NCBI RefSeq assembly: GCF_022179525.1
Contig: NZ_BPQX01000043.1
Coordinates: 1 to 64,000, forward strand
DNA: 64,000 nucleotides
From: Methylobacterium persicinum
Lineage (GTDB): Bacteria > Pseudomonadota > Alphaproteobacteria > Rhizobiales > Beijerinckiaceae
Direction of reading: 5' to 3'
Both the position numbers and the translations under genes were made by a program. How positions within the stretch are numbered: position 1 is the stretch's first letter; each line of letters starts with the position of its first letter. This document shows positions 9,824-19,400 of the stretch, one piece after another. The notes below the pieces were generated by a model. That model did no database searches. It was not told the DNA's origin and saw only the letters and a list, made by a program, of their open reading frames with translations.

Positions 9824-11692
9824 GTGGCGATCGATCTTCTTCGAGCACTCCCTTGCTGCACCGGATCGATCCGGCAGCGGATCGCGGCCGGGGTCGCCGT
9901 CTGCGCCCTCGCGCTCAGCGCGGGCGCGGGGCCGGCCCGGGCGCAGACCGCCTCGCAGATCACCCCGCCCTCGTTCAGTCCTCCCATCGAGAGCCGAGGC
10001 GGCGGCTTCGTCATTCCGGAGGCGCAGGGCTTGGCCGCGCCCCCCGGGGCGGATCGGCTCACTGTGCGCCTGCGCGGCGTCGCGGTGGAGGGCGGCCTGC
10101 CCGCCCTGGCCGAGGCTACCGCCGCCTTGCGTGAGAAGTTGGCGGGGCGGGTGGTCTCCGCCGCCGCGGTCTTCGCCGCCGCGCGCGAGCTCGAGCAGGC
10201 CTATGCCGCGGCGGGCTTCCCCCTGGTGCGGGTAGTCCTGCCCGCCCAGCGCCTGCGCCACGGCGCCGACCTGCGCCTCATCGTCGTCGACGGCGTCATC
10301 GAGCGTGTGGACGTCTCGGCCCTGCCCGGCGCCATCCGCGAGCGGATCGGGCAGGTGATGGCCCCCTTAGTGGGACAGCGCGGCCTGTCGCAGGCGGAGC
10401 TGGAGCGGCGGCTGCTCCTGGCCTCGGACACCCCCGGCACGATCCTGCGCTCCACGCTGGCGCCGGGGGCAAGGGCGGGGGCGAGCGTGCTGGTGGTCGA
10501 GGCCCGCTACAAGGCGGTCACGGGCTCGGTGGGGGTGGACAACACCCTGTTCAAAGCACTGGGCACCTACAGCGCCTCCCTGGGGCTGGACCTGAACTCC
10601 CCCACCGGCCACGGGGAGACGCTCTATTTCCGCACCTTCGGCCTGCCGACCACGGGGGGCAGCACGGCCTTCCTGGGAGACGAACCGCGCAACCGCGCCT
10701 TGGCGGTGGGGGCGATCCTACCCCTGGGGACGGACGGGCTCAGCCTGACCCTGGAGGCGGCGGACACGCACACGGCGGCCCGCTCGCGGCCGGGCACCCC
10801 GGCCTTCGCCTCGGAGTTCGCGCGCTACTCGGCGCGGCTGCGCTACCCGGTGATCCGGGGGCGGGACTTCACCTGGAACGCCGAGGGCAGCTTCGACGCG
10901 CAGGAGGAAAAGGTCGACGTCCGGTTGCCGATGCAGGCGCCGTTCTCCCTCGACCGCCTGCGCATCCTGCGCGGGACGAGCGAGACGGTGTGGTTCCTGC
11001 CGGAGGCGGAGCTGGGCGGCAGCACGCTGTCCGGGGGGCTGGTGACGGCGCGCCTAACGGGCTCGTTTGGCCTCAACGGGCTGGGGGCCCGGGACGCGCC
11101 GCCCGCGGGCTCGCATCTGGCGGGCCTGTCGCGGCAGGGGGCGCGGCCGGAGTTCCAGAAGCTCGACGCGCTGGTGAACTGGACCCAGCCCCTGGCCGAG
11201 CACCTGAGCGTGGCCCTCATGGCCCGGGGCCAGACCTCGTTCAATCAAGCGCTGCCGCGCTCGGAGCAGATCGGCCTCGCCTCGCCGACGGGGCTCTCGG
11301 CGGTGGATTCGGGCCTGTTCCAGGGGGACGAGGGCTATGTGGTCCGGGGCGAGGTGCAACTGCCCTTCGCGGTGGCGGTGACCCTGCCGTTCCGGCTGCC
11401 GTCGGTGCCGGCGCAGGAAGGCAACGTGGCCGCGGGGGAGGAGACCCAGGGTCTGGTGGTGCTGAGCCCCTACGGGTTCGGGGCGTTCGGCCTGACGCGG
11501 TCGCAGCGGGTGACCGCTCTTGAGCGGCCGGTGGTGCGCGGAACGGCCTACGGGGCGGGCCTGCGGCTGGGCGCGGCGCCGGGGCAGAGCTTCACCAACG
11601 TCTCGGTGGGCCTGGAATACGGGCATGCCGAACGCTCGGGCCGGCTGCCCGGCGATGACCGCTTCACCCTCACGGCCGGCCTGCAGTTCTAG
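9824..11692 (+). CDS. TpsB outer-membrane transporter, ShlB/FhaC/HecB family
   Basis: 622 residues from a GTG start, with a signal peptide cleaved near ARAQ (about residue 40). A Pro-rich linker follows, then two POTRA domains (about 70-145 and 150-215, the second with the VVDGVIERVDV pattern), then a 16-strand ShlB-type barrel ending in the outer-membrane C-terminal Phe (AGLQF). It exports the partner TpsA protein across the outer membrane by recognising its TPS domain. The gene lies 108 bp upstream of, and co-directional with, the giant tpsA, the standard two-partner secretion order. Confidence 0.92.
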   Translation: MAIDLLRALPCCTGSIRQRIAAGVAVCALALSAGAGPARAQTASQITPPSFSPPIESRGGGFVIPEAQGLAAPPGADRLTVRLRGVAVEGGLPALAEATAALREKLAGRVVSAAAVFAAARELEQAYAAAGFPLVRVVLPAQRLRHGADLRLIVVDGVIERVDVSALPGAIRERIGQVMAPLVGQRGLSQAELERRLLLASDTPGTILRSTLAPGARAGASVLVVEARYKAVTGSVGVDNTLFKALGTYSASLGLDLNSPTGHGETLYFRTFGLPTTGGSTAFLGDEPRNRALAVGAILPLGTDGLSLTLEAADTHTAARSRPGTPAFASEFARYSARLRYPVIRGRDFTWNAEGSFDAQEEKVDVRLPMQAPFSLDRLRILRGTSETVWFLPEAELGGSTLSGGLVTARLTGSFGLNGLGARDAPPAGSHLAGLSRQGARPEFQKLDALVNWTQPLAEHLSVALMARGQTSFNQALPRSEQIGLASPTGLSAVDSGLFQGDEGYVVRGEVQLPFAVAVTLPFRLPSVPAQEGNVAAGEETQGLVVLSPYGFGAFGLTRSQRVTALERPVVRGTAYGAGLRLGAAPGQSFTNVSVGLEYGHAERSGRLPGDDRFTLTAGLQF

Positions 11693-11800
11693 GGCGCTCC
11701 CGATGCCCCCGGGGCATCGGCCAGGCCCCCAACGCCTGTTCCCGGCGCGACCGCCCAGGCCGCGCCGGCAGCCGCTTCCGTTCTTCCGAGGATCCGCCCG

Positions 11801-13495
11801 ATGACCGCATCGCCCTCCACCCGCCCGCTGGCCCGTTCCCTCTTGGCCGCCCTGCTGGCGACGACGGCCCTGGTGGCGCCGCTGCCGGGGCTGGCCCAGT
11901 CGCTGCCCACGGGGGCGCGGGTGGTGTCCGGGGCGGTGAGCGTCGGCACGCCGGCCGACAACGCCCTGGTGATCACGCAGGCGAGCCGGACGGCGATCGT
12001 GAACTGGCAGGGCTTCTCGATCGGCCAGGGCAGCCGGGTGGAGATCCGCCAGCCGGATGCGGGGGCGGCGATCCTGAACCGGGTGACGGGCGCGACGCCC
12101 TCGACCATCGCCGGTCAGCTTAAGGCGGATGGGCAAGTCTACCTCGTCAACCCGAACGGCATCGCCATCACCCGTTCGGGGGTGGTGTCGGCGGAGGGAG
12201 GGTTCGTGGCCTCGAGCCTGGACATCACGGACCGGGATTTCACGGCCGGCAAGCGGGTGTTCCGGGGAGGGGGCGCCTCGGCGGCGGTGACCAACGCGGG
12301 AACGGTCAGCGTGGGCCGGGGGGGCTACGCGGCACTCCTGGGAGGGCGTGCGGCTAACAGTGGGTCGATCACGGTGCCGATGGGCCGGGTCGGGCTGGGC
12401 TCGGGCGAGCAGGCGACGCTGGACCTGTCGGGGGACGGGTTCCTGCAGGTGGCGGTGCCGACGAAGGCCGGGGGCGCGGCGGCGCTGGTGTCCAACGAGG
12501 GCGTCATCCGCTCCGAGGGCGGCCGCGTCACGTTGAGCGCGGCGGCGGCGCGGGAGATGGCGCGGCAGGCGGTGAACCTGTCGGGGACGGTGGAGGCCCG
12601 GGGCGTAGCCGGCCACAGCGGGGACATCCTGCTGTCGGGCGGGGAGGGCGTGGTGAGCGCCCGGGGCCGGATCGACGCGGCGGGAGCTGCGGGCGCCCGG
12701 GGCGGGCGGGTGCGGATCACCGGGCGGCGCCTGGACGTGGCGGGGACGGTGGACGCGTCCGGCACCACCGGCGGCCGGGTGAGCCTTCGGGCGTCGGAGG
12801 GGCTGGGCCTGTCGGGTTCGGTCGCGGCCCGGGGCACCGCGGGGACGGGCGGCCTCGTGGAGGCGACGGCCCCGGCGGTGGCGCTGCGGGGGGCCTCGCT
12901 CGACGCGTCGGGCACGGCCGGGGGCGGCACGGTGCATCTCGGTGGCGGCCGGCAGGGCGGGGGCACGCTCGCCCACGCGCAGACGGTGGAGGTGGACGGC
13001 GCCACGACGATCCTGGCGGATGCCGAGGTGTCCGGCCGGGGCGGCGAGGTGGTGGTGTGGTCGGATGCGGCCACGCGGTTCGCCGGGACGATCACCGCCC
13101 GGGGCGGTGGGCAGGGGGGCGACGGCGGCAACGCAGAGGTGTCCTCGAAGGGGCATCTGGCCTACGCCGGCACGTCGGACCTGACGGCGGCGCGGGGGGC
13201 GTTCGGCACCCTGCTGCTCGATCCGCACAACGTGACGATCTCGGGCGATGCGGACAAGGCGTCGTCGGGCTTCACGGCGAGCGGGGACGACTCGGTCGTC
13301 AACGCGACGACGCTGCTGACGGCGCTGAAGACGGCGAACGTAACGGTCTCGACGGGGACGGACGGGACGCAGGCGGGCACGATCACCCTGGCGGCGAACA
13401 CGCCGCTGTCGTGGACGAGCGGGGCGACGCTGACGCTCCAGGCGGCGGGCGGAATCACCCTGAACAGCGACATCGCGGCGGCGGCGGGGGGCTGA
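11801..13495 (+). CDS. TpsA filamentous haemagglutinin-type exoprotein, N-terminal part before the frameshift
   Basis: 564 residues. A signal peptide ends near GLAQS, followed by the TPS secretion domain with its typical IVNWQGFSIG and VYLVNPNGI motifs, then Gly/Ala/Val-rich beta-helix repeats. The frame ends at TGA 13493-13495, directly after a six-G tract (13486-13491). The protein evidently continues in another frame: inserting one G restores GGLTLSSGG and joins the 13489-20265 frame. As written, this would be a short secreted fragment holding only the TPS domain and the first beta-helix section. The intact gene would encode about 2,820 residues. Confidence 0.88.
   Translation: MTASPSTRPLARSLLAALLATTALVAPLPGLAQSLPTGARVVSGAVSVGTPADNALVITQASRTAIVNWQGFSIGQGSRVEIRQPDAGAAILNRVTGATPSTIAGQLKADGQVYLVNPNGIAITRSGVVSAEGGFVASSLDITDRDFTAGKRVFRGGGASAAVTNAGTVSVGRGGYAALLGGRAANSGSITVPMGRVGLGSGEQATLDLSGDGFLQVAVPTKAGGAAALVSNEGVIRSEGGRVTLSAAAAREMARQAVNLSGTVEARGVAGHSGDILLSGGEGVVSARGRIDAAGAAGARGGRVRITGRRLDVAGTVDASGTTGGRVSLRASEGLGLSGSVAARGTAGTGGLVEATAPAVALRGASLDASGTAGGGTVHLGGGRQGGGTLAHAQTVEVDGATTILADAEVSGRGGEVVVWSDAATRFAGTITARGGGQGGDGGNAEVSSKGHLAYAGTSDLTAARGAFGTLLLDPHNVTISGDADKASSGFTASGDDSVVNATTLLTALKTANVTVSTGTDGTQAGTITLAANTPLSWTSGATLTLQAAGGITLNSDIAAAAGG
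13486..13491 (+). other. Homopolymeric G6 tract at the tpsA frame break
   Basis: Six G residues follow a short GCG trinucleotide run. With six, the upstream frame runs into TGA two nucleotides later. With seven, it would read through into the 6.8-kb downstream frame. It is a candidate slipped-strand (phase-variation) or ribosomal-slippage site, or an error in the sequence. Confidence 0.75.
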
Positions 13496-16400
13496 CGCTG
13501 TCCTCGGGGGGGCAGATCACGCCGAGCGCGGGCGTGTCGGTGGCGCGCTTCACCCTGGCAAGCGGCCGATGGGTTCAGAACACCGCGACCCTTCCCGCCT
13601 TCGCGACGGCGAATTTCCAGATCGCCGGGGGCTCGTTCCTGCGGGTGACCGGGGGCGACGGATCGGCGGACACACCCTACCAGATCGCGGACGTTTACGG
13701 CCTGCAGGGGCTACCCCTGTCCGCGAGCTCCGTGCTGGTGGCCGATATCGACGCTACGGTCACGGGATCCTGGAACGCCGGTCACGGGTTCAAGCCGCTC
13801 GGCAGCGAGACCGCTCCGTTCCTCGGCACCCTCGACGGTCGGTCCCACCTCATCAGGTACCTGACCGTCGCACCAAGTAGCGGCAATGCGGGCCTGTTCG
13901 GCCAGAACAATGGGACCGTCACAGGGATGAGCCTCGAGCTCGGCTGGGTCTTCGCTGACAAGAAATTTAGCTCCAATGCCGGCATACTCGCTGCCGTCAA
14001 CCTCGGTACGGTCAAGAATAGTTACGTGACCGGCTTCACTTATGGGGACACCGTTGGTGGATTGATCGGCAAGAATACCGGCACCGTCGAGAACTCCTAC
14101 TCGCAGGCGTATGTCAAGGGCCAAAGTTATGTTGGCGGCCTTGTCGGCGTCAACGATATCGGCGGGAAGCTGGCCAACGTCTATGCAACAGGTACGGTGA
14201 AGGGCGTAGCTAAGACAGGCTCCACGTCGACTGCCATTCTTGGTGGGCTAGTCGGTCAGAACGTTGGAACGATCCAGCAGGCCTACGCATCTGGGGCTGT
14301 CAGCGGCACTGGCAGTTTTGGTGGCTTGGTAGGCACCAACAAGGGGGATGGTGGTCGGAGCGGTCCAGTTTCTGCCACGTTGACAGATACCTTTTGGGAT
14401 ACGACTAGTACCACTCAAAGCAGTGCGTCGAGTGACAACTCCGCGTCCACCGGGGTGACCGGATTGGCGAGTGCGGATGCGCGCAACTCCGCCAAGTACA
14501 CGAACTTCGATTTCAACCACGTCTGGTTTCAGACCAGCGACATGCGCCCGATCCTGCGATCGGAAGTTGCCCCGGCGGATGCAAACGGCGTGGTCGCCGT
14601 GTCGAACCTCCACCAGCTTGCGCTGATGGAGACCAATCTCAGCGGCAAATACCTCCTGACCCGCAATTGCACCGCGTACGATACAAACGTTCGTGATAAT
14701 TCTAACCCACTCGTTTGGGGCCCGGCCGGTTTCGCGCCGGTTGGGACCGGAGGAAACGACGGCAACGACACCTTCTCCGGCACTTTCGACGGTGGGGGGC
14801 ACGTGATCGACGGGCTCGTCATCAAAGGCTCGAACGAGTATGCGGGGCTCTTCGGCCATGCATCGGACGCCACGATCAAGAACTTCGGGATGATCGGCGG
14901 CACAATCAGGGGCATGGATTACGTCGGAGCCCTCGTCGGTTACGCATCGCGCGGACAGATCACGAACGCCTATTCCACCGTTGCGATCGACGCATCCGGA
15001 GGTACTGGAACGGCTTTCGGCGGATTGATCGGTGCTGCCTATAGTGTGACGATCACGAAATCCCACGCCACCGGCACCGTCTCGGGCGCCACAACCGCTG
15101 GCGGATTAGTTGGCGAAAACAGTGGAAAATCGATTATCACCGAATCCTATGCCACGGGTGATGTCAGTGCGGTACAGCAAGCTGGCGGCCTCGTCGGCTC
15201 CAACTCCGCCACGATCACCCGGGCTTACGCGACCGGGACCATCACGGCCACGTCCACGGATGCGGCGGGCAGCGCAACCAGTGGCGTCGCGGGCGGCCTC
15301 GTCGGGCAGAACACCGGAACCGTCAGCGAGACCTGGGCCAGCGGTGCAGTATCCGGAACGGCCGCGGGCGGCTTTATCGGGAAGAACGCCGGGACCGTCT
15401 CAACGGCCTTCTGGGACAAGGACACCACCGGTCAGGCAAACGCCTACGGCTCTACCGATACAGTGTCATCCGGTACGCCGGTCGGGCTGAGCAACAGCGA
15501 TGCGCGCAAAGCCGCGAGCTATACCGGCTTCGACTTCGCCAAGAACTGGTACCAGGGCGGTGGAATTCGTCCGATCCTGCGGGCGGAGGCAGCGGATGCC
15601 GACCCGGTCACGGGGGTGGTCCCGGTGTCCAACATTCACCAGCTGCAACTGATGGATGCCAACCCCGCGGGACAATATCGCCTCGCCGATACTATCAACG
15701 CCGGCGATACGAACGGTACCGATCTATCCACGGGCATCTGGGGTGCCGCGGGCTTCGCGCCGGTGGGGGGCTCTACGGCCTTCACGGGCAGCTTCGACGG
15801 CAAGAGCCTCCAAATGGATTCGTTGACCGTCAATGCGTCGGGCGCTCAAGCCGGCCTGTTCGGTACGGTGGGCGCCGCCGGTTCGGTGATGAATGTCGCG
15901 CTTACGAACGCGACGATCACTGGGAGTGGGACAGTCGGCACGCTGATCGGTGACAATTTCGGCACGGTCACAGGCGTGACGGCGTCTGGGCGAGTCACCA
16001 ATAAGAGCTCCGCTTCCAGCTCGGGCACGGGCGGTCTCATCGGCAAGAACGAAGCCGGCGCGACGATCACGCAGGTGTCCTCGGCAAATAGCGTGAGTGG
16101 CGGCGCCGCCGTCGGCGGCTTGGTCGGCATCAACGCTGGCACCCTGTCGAAGGCGTATGCCACCGGGACCACCAAGGGCGCCGGCGCGGTGGGCGGCCTT
16201 GTCGGCACCAATTCCGGAACGGTCGCGCAGGTCTATGCCGTGGGCGCGGTGTCCGGTCCGGATAACTCGAACAACGGCGACGCTCCAACCCCGGAACCGA
16301 GTTTGGGCGGGCTGTTCGGCTCGGTGTCGAACGGCAGCGCGGTGACCGCGGCGTTCTGGAATACGCAGACGACCAAACAGAGCCAGGGCACGGGGACCGG

Positions 16401-19400
16401 CAGCAGCACCGGCATGACCGGTCTGACCACGGACCAGATGCAAGACTTCACGTCCTACAAGACGAACTATGCCGGCTTCGATTTCGTTTCGACGTGGGCG
16501 GTGCCGAATAAGGCGAGTCAGATTAATCAGAGGAATTCGAACTATCCGGAATTCTTCGGCCTGGGTACTGCCGTGGTCGCCTCCTTCGACGGTCACGTGA
16601 GCTACACCGGTCAGGCACCGAGCGACTTGGTCACGAACTACAGTCCGTTGCGCCCGGGGACTTTCGTCACCACGCTCAGCACGGTCAGGCTCCCCGCCGA
16701 CGCCGTGGATGCAGGCACTTACACGGCGTACCTCTCGAATGGCTTGGCGACGTCAAGCTACTCCCGCCCAATCATTATCGATAACGGCACGCTGGTCATC
16801 GATCCGAAGGTGCTGAACGTCGCTGGTTCGAAGACCTACGACGGCAAGACCGGCTTCTCCGCAGCGCAGATGTCCGCGACCGGGGCGGCCCAGGGCCAGA
16901 CCGTCACGCTGGCGGCAACGGGGCCCGGCGACGCTGCCACGGCGTCCTCGGCCGATGCCGGGATCTATACGGGTGCCAGCCTCTCCGGGCTGACTTTCTC
17001 CGTGACTGGCGGGAAGGCGAGCAACTACGCCCTGCCCGGCACCGGCACCCTGACCATCTCCAAGGCGGTGATCGGCCTCACGGGCCGGAAGACCTACGAC
17101 GGCAACGCCGGGTTCACGCTCGACCAGATCTCGCTGAGCGGGGCCGCGAGCGGAGAGACGCTGAGCCTCACCGGACCCACCGGACCCATCGTCTCCGCCC
17201 CTTCCGGCAATGCCGGGACGAGTGATAACGTCGCCATCTCCGGGCTGGGCTTCACCGTCACCAACGGGAAGCTAAGCAACTACATCCTGCCCAGCACCGG
17301 TACCCTGATCATCGCTCAGAAGTCGCTGACAGCCTCCCTCGCGGGCCCCGTGTCGAAGACCTACGACGGCACGAATGCCGCGACCCTGACGGCGGACAAC
17401 TACGCCCTCGACGGCCTGGTCTCGGGGGACACGGTTTCGGTCTCGGGTGCGGGGGCCTACGACACGTCCGGTGCCGGCACGGGCAAGACGGTCACCGTCA
17501 CGGGCCTGACCCTCGGCGGTGACGGGGCGGGCAACTACACCCTCACGGGCACGACCGCGTCCGGGGCCGTCGGGACGATCGCCAAGGCGTCGCTCTTCGT
17601 GAAGGCCCAGGACGCGTTGAAGAGATATGATAGGCAGGCGTTCAGCGGGAACAAAGGGGTAACCTATACCGGCTTCGTGGCCGGCGAGGATACCTCTGTG
17701 CTCGGCGGCACGCTCACCTATGGCGGCACGTCGCAGGGGGCGAAGAACGCAGGCCGGTACAGCATTACCGCCCTGGGACTGACATCGGACAATTACGCGA
17801 TCCAGTTTCAGGACGGCACGCTTTTCGTCAACAAGGCGGAGCTGAATGTCTCCCTCACGGGCACGGTGTCGAAGACCTATGACGGCACCACCTCCGCCAC
17901 CCTCACCGCAGATAACTTCAACTTCACTGCCGCCAACGCCCAGGAGCACGCCCCAGGCGTGATCCCGGGGGACACGGTTTCGGTTTCGGGCAAGGGGACC
18001 TACAACACGGCTAATGCCGGCACGGGCAAGACGGTCACCGTCACGGGCTTGACCCTCGGCGGGGACAGCGCGGGCAACTACATCCTCTTGCGTTCGACCA
18101 CATCCGGGGCCGTGGGTACGATCGCCAAGGCGATGCTGACGGCGTCCCTCGCCGGCACGGTGTCGAAGACCTACGACGGCACCAAAGCCGCCACCCTGAC
18201 GGCGGACAACTACGCCCTGACGTTCCAGGGTGGCACGCTCACCATCACCAAGGCGTCGCTCACGGTCACGGCCAAGGACGCGTCGAAGACCTACGACGGA
18301 CAAGCGTTCAGCGGGGGCAACGGGGTGAGCTATGCCGGCTTCGCGGACGGCGAGGATGCCTCCGCGCTCGGCGGCACGCTCGCTTACGGGGGCACGTCGC
18401 AGGGCGCGAAGAATGCCGGCAGCTATGCCATCGCCGCTTCGGGCCTGACCTCGGGCAATTACACCATCGGCTTCCAGGACGGCACGCTCACCGTCGCCAA
18501 GGCGCCACTGACAGCCTCCCTCGCCGGCCCGGTGTCGAAGACCTACGACGGCACCAAAGCCGCCACCCTGACGGCCGACAACTACGTCCTCACCGGCGTG
18601 GTCCAGGGGGATACGGTGTCGGTCTCGGGCACGGGGGCCTACGATACGGCCATTGCCGGCACGGGCAAGACGGTCACGGTCACGGGCCTGATCCTCGGCG
18701 GGGACGGGGTGGGCAACTATACCCTCACGGGCACGACCGTATCCGGGGCCGTGGGTACGATCGGCAAGGCGTTGCTGATGGTGACGGCCAAGGACGCGTC
18801 GAAGACCTACGACGGACAGGCGTTCAGCGGGGGCAACGGGGTGAGCTATACCGGCTTAGTCGCCGGTGAGGATCCCTCTGTGCTCGGCGGCACGCTCGCC
18901 TATGGCGGTGCAGCGCAGGGTGCGAAGAACGCAGGCCGCTACGCACTCACGGCCTCGGGGCTGACCTCGGACGACTATGCCATCCAGTTCCAGGGCGGCG
19001 TCCTGACCGTCGCCAAGGTGCCCCTCACCGTGACGGCCGCGGATGCGGCGAAGACCTACGACGGGCAAGCATTCAGCGGCGGCAACGGTGTAACCTATGC
19101 CGGCTTCGTGGCCGGTGAGGATGCCTCTGTGCTCGGCGGCAAGCTCGCTTACGGGGGTACAGCGCAGGGTGCGAAGAATGCCGGCAGCTATGCCATCGCC
19201 GCTTCGGGCCTGACCTCGGGCAATTACACCATCGGCTTCCAGGACGGTACGCTCACCGTCGCCAAGGCGCCCCTCACCGTGACGGCCGCGGATGCGTCGA
19301 AGACCTACGACGGACAGGCGTTCAGCGGGGGCAACGGGGTGAGCTATGCCGGCTTCGTGGCCGGCGAGGATGCCTCCGTGCTTGGCGGCACGCTGGCCTA

